From: Planctomycetaceae bacterium
GTDB taxonomy: Bacteria; Planctomycetota; Planctomycetia; Pirellulales; Pirellulaceae
DNA length: 33,938 nucleotides
NCBI GenBank assembly: GCA_016794985.1
Contig: JAEUIQ010000077.1
Span: 1-33,938 of the forward strand
Direction: 5' to 3'
Part shown: piece after piece, positions 8,596 to 16,139 of the stretch
Numbering within the stretch: position 1 is the first letter of the stretch
How the letters are laid out: the number at the start of each line of letters is the position of its first letter
Position numbers and translations under genes: made by a program
Notes under the pieces: model-generated
Told to the model about the DNA's origin: nothing
The model's database searches: none
Seen by the model: only the letters and a program-made list of their open reading frames with translations

Positions 8596-9852
8596 CTACA
8601 GAATGCCCAGTCGACGCAGGCTCAATACGTGCGGATTGATGTGTGGAACTTCGTCGTTGATCAACTCGGCCATCAGTTTGCCAGTCGCCGGTGCCATCGA
8701 TAGTCCCAGCATGTTATGTCCGGCAGCAATCCACACGTTGGACAGTTGAGGCGTTCTATCGACCACCGGCTTGCCGTCCCACGTCATCGGTCGCCAACCA
8801 TACCACTCTTCTTGAACTTGGTCGGTGTATGGCTCCTCTAAATAAACCCGCGCTCCGTTTCGCAGAAGCTCCAACCGCTGCGGGTTCATTCGACTATCGT
8901 AACCCGCAAACTCCATGGTCGATCCGATGCGGTAGCCATCATGAAACGGAGTGATGGCAACCGAATGTTCTTCCAAGATCAAGGGAATCTTCGGAACCAC
9001 TCGTGGCAATGTTGTTGTGATCGAATAACCTTTACCCGGCTCGATGGGCACGCGCACGCCCAGTGCCTTGCTCAAAAGCGGCGTCCAAGCTCCGGTCGCA
9101 AACGCGAATTGATCGGCGGCGAATTCTCCGACCGATGTGCATACGGCTACCGCACGCGAACCCTCGCGCCTCATGTCTGAAACTTCGGCATGCTCAATGA
9201 TGCTCACGCCGGAACGTTCCAACAAGGCTCGCAATTGCCGCATCAACAAATCGGGGCGCAAGTGGCAATCGCCTGGGTAGTGCCAACCGCCCGCAAGTCC
9301 CGGCTTGAGGGCCGGTTCTAGTTCGCGAACCTGTTCGCCTTCATAAGCAATCGCCGGAACGCCGAACTCGCTCGTGACGAGCTTGTCAACTTCATGGTAA
9401 GCTTCAAAGTGATGATGGTTTTGATAAACGAACAACAAGCCGCGTCGTTCCCATTGAACCTGCAATTTTTGTTCGGCAATGATCTGTTCGTACAACGCCA
9501 GCGACGATTGCAGCAGTTGATGAATTGTTGGGGCGGCCTCCACCATACTGCGATGATTGCAACGCAGCGCAAAATTCGCTAACCATCGCCACAAGTGCCA
9601 AGACCATCGCGGTCGAATCGAGAATGGGGAGTTCGGACGCAGCATGGCGCGCATCGTTTTTGCGATTACTCCCGGTGCGGTGAGTGGCAGCACATGACTC
9701 GGGCAGACGTAGCCGCAATTCGCATGGGAACAACCACTGCCAAATTTCTTGGCTTCGACGATGGTGACTTGATGCCCCGACTGTTGCAGATACCAGGCTG
9801 TGAACGCACCTATGACTCCGCCGCCAACCACTACAATCCGTTGAGATTTCAT
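8596..9852 (-). CDS. FAD-dependent D-amino acid dehydrogenase (cis-4-hydroxy-D-proline oxidase)
   Basis: A 418-aa DadA/DAO-type flavoprotein. The N-terminus VVVGGGVIGAFTAWYLQQSGH plus the acidic end of strand two (IVEA) is the dinucleotide-binding Rossmann fold. The C-terminus (WYGWRPMTWDGKPVVDRTP, then AAGHNMLGLSMAPATGKL) is the FAD-closing segment of this family. Predicted reaction: oxidation of cis-4-hydroxy-D-proline to 1-pyrroline-4-hydroxy-2-carboxylate (HypO/LhpB-type role), with electrons going to the respiratory chain or oxygen. The assignment to hydroxyproline rests on the operon: its ATG overlaps the stop of the epimerase gene by 4 bases, and the product feeds the deaminase encoded first. 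D-proline or general D-amino acids are possible side substrates. Confidence 0.88.
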   Translation of the reverse strand: MKSQRIVVVGGGVIGAFTAWYLQQSGHQVTIVEAKKFGSGCSHANCGYVCPSHVLPLTAPGVIAKTMRAMLRPNSPFSIRPRWSWHLWRWLANFALRCNHRSMVEAAPTIHQLLQSSLALYEQIIAEQKLQVQWERRGLLFVYQNHHHFEAYHEVDKLVTSEFGVPAIAYEGEQVRELEPALKPGLAGGWHYPGDCHLRPDLLMRQLRALLERSGVSIIEHAEVSDMRREGSRAVAVCTSVGEFAADQFAFATGAWTPLLSKALGVRVPIEPGKGYSITTTLPRVVPKIPLILEEHSVAITPFHDGYRIGSTMEFAGYDSRMNPQRLELLRNGARVYLEEPYTDQVQEEWYGWRPMTWDGKPVVDRTPQLSNVWIAAGHNMLGLSMAPATGKLMAELINDEVPHINPHVLSLRRLGIL

Positions 9853-10859
9853 ACCGGGATTCCATTGACGAAAAGGTCTCGTGGATCGAACACCAACGTC
9901 GTCTCCCCCATGACAAAAGCGGAACCTTTCACCGACGGCGTGATGAGACGCCCTGGTGCGGCACCCGCAAACTGTTCCGCGATCGAATCTTCACACCACC
10001 GATAACTTGCCTGAAAACGGCTACCGGTCACACTTTCTTGGACCCAAGTTTCTCCGGGTTGAAGCTTGCCCTCGGCGGCCAAACAAGCCAACTTGGCACT
10101 GGTGCCCGTCCCACACGGCGAACGATCGTAAGCACCACCAGGGCACAAGACAAAGCTGCGACTGTTGGCGCCATCCTTTCCGTCAACGAAAAGCTCCACG
10201 TGATCAACTCGCTGGCCGTTCGGACCGGTGATGCCATTGGCTTCCATACTCGATTGCACCTCCACAGCAAACCGAGTCAACTCGGTTAAGTTGTGCATTT
10301 CCACGGCCAAGGAATGGTCACTGGTCAGAAAGAACCAGTTACCGCCCCAAGCCAAGTCCCCAACGACGGACGCCCGATTCGGCAGTGGAACATCGACATG
10401 GCGTCGATAGAGGTAGCTGGGGACATTGCCGATTCGAACATGATTCCCATCCAACAATTCGGTTTCAACGACACCGACTGGCGTTTCGATGAGATAGCGG
10501 CCCGGCTGAACTCGATTTAGAAATGCTAAACTGGCCATCAGTCCTATGGTCCCATGCCCGCACATTCCCAAGTAACCAACGTTGTTGAAAAAGATCACAC
10601 CGCATAGATGCTCGGGATTGACGGGAGGCAGCAACCAAGCCCCAACCCAATGTTCACTGCAACGTGGTTCGCAAATGATGCCACGTCGTAAAGAGTCTTG
10701 ATGCTCCTCCAAATACGCGACAACTTGCTGCAACGTCTTGGGAATCGAAGAACTTGCGAAACGGGACAACAGTTGGGCGAAGTCCGGTCCGCCCGCGATA
10801 ATCAACCGAGTTGGCTCGCCTCCAGTATGCGAATCGATCACCTGAATTTCTTGAATCAC
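9849..10859 (-). CDS. 4-hydroxyproline 2-epimerase (proline racemase family)
   Basis: A 336-aa cofactor-independent epimerase converting trans-4-hydroxy-L-proline to cis-4-hydroxy-D-proline. The start is set to GTG at 10859 because GGAGAG (complement of 10866-10871) sits six bases upstream; the longer frame begins at a TTG without a ribosome site. Family marks: DSHTGGEPTR at residues 9-18, the first catalytic cysteine in GMCGHGTIG (Cys100) and the second in DRSPCGTGTSA (Cys249). Having Cys at both positions separates epimerases/racemases from Thr-containing dehydratases of the same family. The gene overlaps the oxidase gene by 4 bases and lies 123 bp after the aldehyde dehydrogenase gene. Confidence 0.92.
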   Translation of the reverse strand: MIQEIQVIDSHTGGEPTRLIIAGGPDFAQLLSRFASSSIPKTLQQVVAYLEEHQDSLRRGIICEPRCSEHWVGAWLLPPVNPEHLCGVIFFNNVGYLGMCGHGTIGLMASLAFLNRVQPGRYLIETPVGVVETELLDGNHVRIGNVPSYLYRRHVDVPLPNRASVVGDLAWGGNWFFLTSDHSLAVEMHNLTELTRFAVEVQSSMEANGITGPNGQRVDHVELFVDGKDGANSRSFVLCPGGAYDRSPCGTGTSAKLACLAAEGKLQPGETWVQESVTGSRFQASYRWCEDSIAEQFAGAAPGRLITPSVKGSAFVMGETTLVFDPRDLFVNGIPV

Positions 10860-10982
10860 GTTGGTCTCTCCAAACTGCAAATCACTAATGCGCGGCGGCC
10901 GTGTTCGCCAGAACTAGGCCCAATCCCCGCTCAAGCCAGGCCCAAACACCCCCAAGTTCCACTCAAGGCATTAACAACTTTC

Positions 10983-12554
10983 TCATTGTGTCCATTGGCC
11001 ATCAACCAAACGCCATGCCTGACTTGGGTTCGCGTCCTGCAAGATCAATGGCAAACGTTCGGGCCGCACATTGTCATAACAATGCAGTGCGCTGAATCTT
11101 CTCAAAGAGGCAGGGATTCCAACGGCGGTAAAACCGGGATGCCCTGTTGCTGGAAACGGCCCACCGTGATTCATTGCTGCAGATACGGCCACGCCGGTTG
11201 GCATCTTGTCATTCAGTAATCGTCCGACTCTTTGGCGTAACACGGGAGCCAAGCGAGCATAAGCTGCTTCATCGGAGCCGTCGGCGCTGGAATAGATGCA
11301 CCCGGTCAGGTTACCTTCCAAGCGTTGCAAGATGGCGCGAGCTTGTTCTACATCCTTCGCCGTCACAATCAGCGAGACCGGTCCAAACATTTCAGTTTGG
11401 AAGGCGGTTGGATTCTCCAAAAACTTCTGGCCGCTAACATGAAGTAACGAGTTTTCGATAGCCATTCGTCCGTTGTCAGTCGCTGCTCGACCACCAGTCA
11501 GTAACTCGGCACCAGCGGCATGGACTTTTGCGATACCCTCAAGTACCGAGTCCAGTACTTGTCGCGAGAGCAGCGTCCCGGTCGGTGCGGCGATGAACTT
11601 CTCCTTGACAGCGGAAAGAAACTCAAGCGAGTTGGCCTCGCCCACCAAGATGATAAGCCCTGGATTCGTACAAAACTGACCGGCGCCCATCAGGCAACTG
11701 CCTGAAAACTCTTGGGCCAACTCAGCGGCACGCTGGTTCAGCGCCGCAGGCAAGATCAACACCGGATTGATACTGGACATTTCCAAATAGGCCGGCTTGC
11801 CGTGCTGGTCGCAAACTTGCTTGATCTTGAGCCCCGCGGATTTACTTCCGGTGAAGCCGACCGAGGCCAACCGATGGTCGCCAATCATTTGCAAACCGAT
11901 ATCGCCTGGCATTCGATAAATCAATTGAACCAAGGCGGAAGGTAACCCAGATTCGGACAAACACTTCGATGCCAATCCGGCCAAACGCAAGGTGGTTCCT
12001 GGGTGGGACGGATGTCCCTTGGCAATCACAGGATTGCCCGCTGCGATGGCGGCTGCAAAGTCTCCACCACTGATGCCGTTGAATGCAAACGGAAAGTTGT
12101 TTGGTCCAATCACCAGAACTGGCCCAATCGCTGCATGAACGGATCGTATGCCCGCCTTACTATCAATGGTTGGGAGAGCCCATGAACCTTCACGACAGGC
12201 CGCTGCGGCTTGTCGCAACTGGCTAACCGTACGCGGCAGTTCGACATCTTTCAGTCGCGGGGTGATAGGCAGTCCCGTTTCTTGGTGCGCCAATTCTGCC
12301 AGCCCCACGGAATCATGTTCAATGGCAGCAGCGTAACTTTCAAGAAAACGACTGATGCGATCCCGTGGGACATCACACATGATTTGGAAAACGGCATCGG
12401 CGGCTGCCAACGCTCGCTCACAGTCGATCCAATCACTCACGGGAAAGCGATCGCCAATCGCAGTTCCGGAGGAAGGATCGAATGCGCTAAAGGTCTCGCA
12501 GCCATGCGAATCCATCCATAATCCGTCCATCCACACTTTGGCTGTCGTGCTCAT
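10983..12554 (-). CDS. Alpha-ketoglutarate semialdehyde dehydrogenase (NADP-type aldehyde dehydrogenase)
   Basis: A 523-aa aldehyde dehydrogenase. Conserved blocks are IGPNNFPFAFNGISGGDFAA with Asn153, the NAD(P)-binding GFTGSKSAG, the general base Glu258 in YLEMSSINPV, and the nucleophile Cys295 in GAGQFCTNPG. This variant, with GxGQFCTNPG and a length near 520, is the class used for 2,5-dioxopentanoate (alpha-ketoglutarate semialdehyde) in hydroxyproline and sugar-acid pathways. It would perform the last step, giving alpha-ketoglutarate for the TCA cycle. It is the second gene of the operon, 180 bp after the deaminase gene. Confidence 0.9.
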   Translation of the reverse strand: MSTTAKVWMDGLWMDSHGCETFSAFDPSSGTAIGDRFPVSDWIDCERALAAADAVFQIMCDVPRDRISRFLESYAAAIEHDSVGLAELAHQETGLPITPRLKDVELPRTVSQLRQAAAACREGSWALPTIDSKAGIRSVHAAIGPVLVIGPNNFPFAFNGISGGDFAAAIAAGNPVIAKGHPSHPGTTLRLAGLASKCLSESGLPSALVQLIYRMPGDIGLQMIGDHRLASVGFTGSKSAGLKIKQVCDQHGKPAYLEMSSINPVLILPAALNQRAAELAQEFSGSCLMGAGQFCTNPGLIILVGEANSLEFLSAVKEKFIAAPTGTLLSRQVLDSVLEGIAKVHAAGAELLTGGRAATDNGRMAIENSLLHVSGQKFLENPTAFQTEMFGPVSLIVTAKDVEQARAILQRLEGNLTGCIYSSADGSDEAAYARLAPVLRQRVGRLLNDKMPTGVAVSAAMNHGGPFPATGHPGFTAVGIPASLRRFSALHCYDNVRPERLPLILQDANPSQAWRLVDGQWTQ

Positions 12555-12734
12555 TGCAAGGAACGTCCCTTCGAATAGGCTAGTTTGGGTAGTGAGGCGA
12601 TGGCGACAACCACCCCTTCAATGCGCGGCAATCCGTTCGAACGCCAACCTGATGTGAAGGCAGGCAATCAATTGGAGTGAGAAAGACTGAAGTACTTGCG
12701 GTTAAGTGATTCAAGGATAGGTGTCGCAAGGCAA

Positions 12735-13661
12735 CTACGGCTTGGGGCGGTTCTTGATCCCGTTGCGAATGATGGCCAATATTCGATCCCGCTCACTTCC
12801 GACAAGCGGCAAGCGCGGTGGTCGAGTCAATTCGGTTCCAAAGCCACATTCGGCGTTGGCCAATTTGATGTATTGGACCAACTTCACATCGGTATCTAGG
12901 TGCAACAGCGGCATGTACCAGCGATACACCTCGACGGCCCGCTTCCAATCGCCAGCCTTGGCCAAGTCCCAGAGCAGGCGGTTTTCGGCTGGGAACGCGT
13001 TTACCAAGCCGGAGATCCAACCAGTGGCCCCGACCATCAGGCTTTCCAGCACGATGTCGTCTACTCCACAAAAGAGAATATAGCGATCGCCGCACAAGTT
13101 GATTAGGTCCGTGATGCGGCGGACGTCTTCGGAAGATTCCTTAATTGCCACGAAATTGGGCTCGTCTGCCAAAGCGACGAATTCTTCCGGCTTGATATCG
13201 ACTTTGTAGGACACCGGGTTGTTGTAGATCATGATCGGCAGGTCGCTGGCTTTGGCGACGGATCGGAAGTGGGCTGCCGTCTCGCGGGCATCGGAGCGGT
13301 AGACCATGGCCGGCAGCACCATTAGTCCGTTGGCCCCGACTTTTTTAGCATCCGCAGCATAACGGCAGGCCAGGGCGGTCGTGTACTCGGCGACGCCACT
13401 GAGGACAGGGATGCGACCCGCCACGTGATCGACGGTGGCTTTCAGAACTTCGAGCTTTTCTTGGTACTCGAGTGAGCAATTTTCGCCAACTGTCCCCAAC
13501 ATCACCAATCCGTGAATCCCGGCTTGGATCATCGCTTCGACATGTTCAAGCGTGGCGGGGACATTCACCGAATAGTCCGAGTTGAATTGGGTGGTGGCAG
13601 CCGGGAACACACCTTCCCAATGGACTTTGGGGCTTTTCGGATTTCGCTGAATCGGGGACAT
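12735..13661 (-). CDS. DHDPS-family 1-pyrroline-4-hydroxy-2-carboxylate deaminase
   Basis: A 308-aa TIM-barrel protein of the dihydrodipicolinate synthase/N-acetylneuraminate lyase family. AGGAG six bases before the ATG at 13661 fixes the start; the open frame extends far upstream, but only through the GGGGACA repeats. Key residues: GTVGE (56-60) for substrate binding, Tyr146 in IMIYNNPVSY and the Schiff-base Lys174 in VAIKESSED. In this gene context it is the deaminase (HypD/LhpC role) that turns pyrroline-4-hydroxy-2-carboxylate into alpha-ketoglutarate semialdehyde and ammonia. Being first in the operon, it is under the promoter and candidate operator at 13,689-13,733. Confidence 0.88.
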   Translation of the reverse strand: MSPIQRNPKSPKVHWEGVFPAATTQFNSDYSVNVPATLEHVEAMIQAGIHGLVMLGTVGENCSLEYQEKLEVLKATVDHVAGRIPVLSGVAEYTTALACRYAADAKKVGANGLMVLPAMVYRSDARETAAHFRSVAKASDLPIMIYNNPVSYKVDIKPEEFVALADEPNFVAIKESSEDVRRITDLINLCGDRYILFCGVDDIVLESLMVGATGWISGLVNAFPAENRLLWDLAKAGDWKRAVEVYRWYMPLLHLDTDVKLVQYIKLANAECGFGTELTRPPRLPLVGSERDRILAIIRNGIKNRPKP

Positions 13662-13688
13662 ACAATACTCCTGGACAAATAGTGTTTT

Positions 13689-13698
13689 TTGTGAACAA
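13689..13698. promoter_or_regulatory. Candidate GntR/FCD operator
   Basis: TTGTGAACAA is an inverted repeat of TTGT and ACAA with a two-base centre. It lies at the expected transcription start of the deaminase gene, a classic repressor position. FCD-type GntR proteins commonly bind TTGT-n-ACAA-like sites, and the regulator gene is divergent. The link to this regulator is inference. Confidence 0.45.
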
Positions 13699-13704
13699 TG
13701 GACA

Positions 13705-13733
13705 AATGTATCGAGGCCACTGCCGACCGTCAA
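13705..13733 (-). promoter_or_regulatory. Sigma70-type promoter of the hydroxyproline operon
   Basis: On the minus strand, TTGACG (complement of 13728-13733) and TACATT (complement of 13705-13710) are separated by 17 bases. Transcription would start near 13698, about 37 bases before the deaminase ATG. Confidence 0.6.
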
Positions 13734-13740
13734 GTGACCG

Positions 13741-14222
13741 TCTTGCGTGACTGGGTTGGGGACAGGCACCTGCCGTTTTGGGGAACGCCCGATTGGGGAC
13801 AGGCACCTGACCATGGCACCACACAGGGGACAGTCACCGCAGAGGGGAAAGCCCGATTGGGGACAGGCACCTGACCATGGCACCACACAGGGGACAGGCA
13901 CCACACAGGGGACAGGCACCACACCGGGACAGGCACCGCATAAGGGACAGGCACCAAACAGGGGACAGTCACCGCCGAAGGGGGAAGCCCGATTGGGGAC
14001 AGGCACCTGGCCATGGAGTTCCTGACCATGGAGTTTTTTTTGGGGGACAGACAAGTCAACTGTTTTTTGGGGGACAGACAAGTCAACTGTTTTTGGGGAC
14101 AGACAAGGCGAAGGTTGGGGACAGACAAGGCGAAGGTTGGGGACAGACAAGGCGACCGTTTGTTTGGGGACAGATAAGGCGAAGGTTGTTTGGGGCGAAG
14201 GTTGGGGAGAAGGCTGGGGACA
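13741..14222. repeat. Array of GGGGACA-cored repeats in the regulator/operon spacer
   Basis: About 15 exact GGGGACA copies occur here, all in the same orientation (for example 13758, 13795, 13826, 13859, 13890, 13908, 13961, 13995, 14043, 14070, 14095, 14117, 14139, 14166, 14216), plus several with three G. The left part uses GGGGACAGGCACC; the right part uses GGGGACAGACAAG, often followed by GCGAAGGTT. A larger unit beginning GCCCGATTGGGGACAGG recurs at 13787, 13851 and 13987 and includes CAGGCACCTG and CCATGG dyads. Spacing is irregular. The same cores continue inside the regulator coding sequence. Confidence 0.9.
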
Positions 14223-14268
14223 GACAAGGCGACCGTTTGGATCGATCTGGTGTGATAGCAAGGCGAAA

Positions 14269-15804
14269 ATGAACCAGCAAGCAAAACTTAGCGACCGGAT
14301 CGTGCAGGATCTGGTCGGACATCTCGCGACAGGACGCGACTTGCCGTTTCGCCTCAATGTCTTGGGGATCGCTCGACACTATGGCATCAGCCGCACCCCG
14401 GTTCGCGAGGCGGTTCGGGAACTGGAGCGTATGGGCATGTTGGCAGTCTTGCCAAATGGAAAACTAGGCAAGGTTGCTAGTGAAACACGAACCCCCGCAT
14501 TAATGCCCGCCCCAAATCACGCCCCAGTTTCGATCGCGAGTTCCGCTGGGGACACACAACTTGCGTTTGCCGCTGGGGACACGTTTGCCGATGGGGGTGC
14601 CGTTGGGGATGGGGATGCCGATGGGGACACACAAGTTGCTTTAGCTGATTCCGTCGGGGATTCGGTCGGGGACACACAACTTGCGACTGGCAGTTCAATT
14701 GACGGCGATGGTCCTTCGGTCCGAACCGAGATGCTCGGGGCAGAGCACGATATCATACTCATTGAACATGCTGACGCTGCCGATCATTGCAACAGTGTGT
14801 CTGTCCCCAAGCACGTCAAGCACGTCCCCAAGCACGGCGTGTCTGTCCCCAGCCAACTCACCCCCAGCCAACTCCCCCCCAAGCGCCAAGCCAATCGTCT
14901 TGAATCGCTGAGGACTGCCTCAGCCCCAGTGGCTTTGGACTCAGCTTCGAGTGCGAGTTCAACTTGGGGTCGGATCGATTGGCGAGTTGAGGTTCGACGA
15001 AATTTGGCCCACATCATCGTGCGGCTAAGCCTGCGGGGACAGACATCGTTTCTCCGTGAGCAGTCTTGGAGTCGCCGATTGGGGATTGGCCGGGGTGTGC
15101 TACGGCAGATTCTGAGCGAGCTAGCTGGTCAGGGATTTGTTGATCATGTACCGCGTCGAGGATGGCAAGTTCGCCCGTTCGACTCGGAGGCCATGCTGCA
15201 ATACTTGGAGATTCGCGAAGTCCTTGAACTGCATGCACTGGAACTCGCCAAAGACCGGTTAAATCCAGCCAGTCTCCAGGAGATGCTCGCGGGAAACCCG
15301 GCCCACGAATCTCGATCGACTCCCGAGGCCTCGCGGCCACGTATTGCCATCATCGAAAGTTTCTCAAGCGAAAAACACATTAATACCGGCGACAACTTGG
15401 TATGTGCCGATGTGCCTGTCCCCACAGCGGTCCCTGTCCCCGCAGCAGGCCCCGTTAATGTGCCTGTCCCCGCAGCCACTCCCACAGCCGCCAACGTGCC
15501 TGTTCCCCAAAAAGTTACCGAAACTTTAAATAACGAGATCCACGGGTATTTGATAGCACTTTCCAATAACCGTTACATCCTGGATTTTTTCGAGCGGCAC
15601 TCGACTTACTACGATCAGTTGTTCGAGATGGCCACGGTTGAAACGGGCTGGCGAGATGCGATGGCCCAACAACATCGCGAAATACTAACAGCACTACTCA
15701 GCAAGGACTGGTCCGGCGGCAAACAAGCGCTCCGCAATCACATCCGAGCCCAGCGCCCCGTAGTGCAAACACTGCTGAGTAAAGTCCGAGACGAGAGCCA
15801 TTGA
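14269..15804 (+). CDS. GntR/FCD-type transcriptional regulator with two winged-helix domains and repeat-derived linkers
   Basis: A 511-aa protein from the ATG at 14269. Residues 5-65 are a GntR winged helix (LNVLGIARHYGISRTPVREAVRELERMG). Residues 66-235 are low complexity, rich in Gly-Asp-Thr and then Val-Ser-Val-Pro. Residues 238-303 form a second winged helix (WSRRLGIGRGVLRQILSELAGQGFV). The FCD ligand domain begins near 305 (DSEAMLQYLEIREVLELHALEL) and resumes after a Val-Pro repeat at about 382-413, with likely metal ligands His425, His469 and His491. FCD proteins are normally 220-250 aa with one winged helix, so this is about twice the usual size. The inserted parts are translations of GGGGACA and its complement TGTCCCC. 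It is divergent from the hydroxyproline operon and probably represses it. Confidence 0.85.
   Translation: MNQQAKLSDRIVQDLVGHLATGRDLPFRLNVLGIARHYGISRTPVREAVRELERMGMLAVLPNGKLGKVASETRTPALMPAPNHAPVSIASSAGDTQLAFAAGDTFADGGAVGDGDADGDTQVALADSVGDSVGDTQLATGSSIDGDGPSVRTEMLGAEHDIILIEHADAADHCNSVSVPKHVKHVPKHGVSVPSQLTPSQLPPKRQANRLESLRTASAPVALDSASSASSTWGRIDWRVEVRRNLAHIIVRLSLRGQTSFLREQSWSRRLGIGRGVLRQILSELAGQGFVDHVPRRGWQVRPFDSEAMLQYLEIREVLELHALELAKDRLNPASLQEMLAGNPAHESRSTPEASRPRIAIIESFSSEKHINTGDNLVCADVPVPTAVPVPAAGPVNVPVPAATPTAANVPVPQKVTETLNNEIHGYLIALSNNRYILDFFERHSTYYDQLFEMATVETGWRDAMAQQHREILTALLSKDWSGGKQALRNHIRAQRPVVQTLLSKVRDESH
14548..15471. repeat. GGGGACA/TGTCCCC repeats inside the regulator gene
   Basis: Exact cores on the plus strand lie at 14548, 14575, 14623, 14668 and 15035. 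The complement TGTCCCC lies at 14802, 14844, 15417, 15435 and 15465. The last group reads GTGCCTGTCCCC, the exact reverse complement of the spacer unit GGGGACAGGCAC. Apart from the copy at 15035, they fall in the two non-domain stretches of the protein. Confidence 0.85.
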
Positions 15805-16139
15805 CCGACGACCTTCATGATCGACTGGCCAAATCGGTGGTACAATAATGAGCCCCGGCGATTTTCGTTGCTCCTACCTGTCTTGAAGAAAGGATCTCGC
15901 GTTGATTCTCGATCAGTTAGTATTTCTTGCGGTTCTCTTGCAAGACGTACCCAATGACTTGCGAGTCGCACACCATCGCGGCTTGCAAGCCATGACCAAG
16001 AAACGACTTGCTCAAAGAAAAAGTTGACAGCGGAGATTCGGTTGGTACAATTCGGCACGTGCGAAGAGTTCGCCGCTGATGCCTCTTATTTTCGGCGGTC
16101 GTAGCGTTTTGGTATCTTGATCATTGAGGAAATTGCCGA
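15805..16139. other. Spacer with leader of cassette gene A1
   Basis: No gene is visible. It separates the GntR/FCD regulator from cassette gene A1 and carries the A1 promoter and ribosome site. Confidence 0.5.
16024..16051 (+). promoter_or_regulatory. Sigma70-type promoter of gene A1
   Basis: TTGACA (16024-16029) and TACAAT (16046-16051) are 16 bases apart. This leaves a leader of about 80 bases before the ATG at 16140. A GAGGAA ribosome site (16126-16131) stands eight bases before that ATG. Confidence 0.7.

Noticed and set aside
13741..14222. CRISPR array
   Set aside because: The repeats are short (7-13 bases), irregularly spaced, without unique spacers of constant length, and no cas genes are present.
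13662..14357. N-terminal extension of the deaminase frame with Leu-Ser-Val-Pro and Val-Pro-Val-Pro repeats
   Set aside because: It is only the GGGGACA array read on the other strand. The real start at 13661 has AGGAG at correct spacing, and a promoter lies inside the extension.
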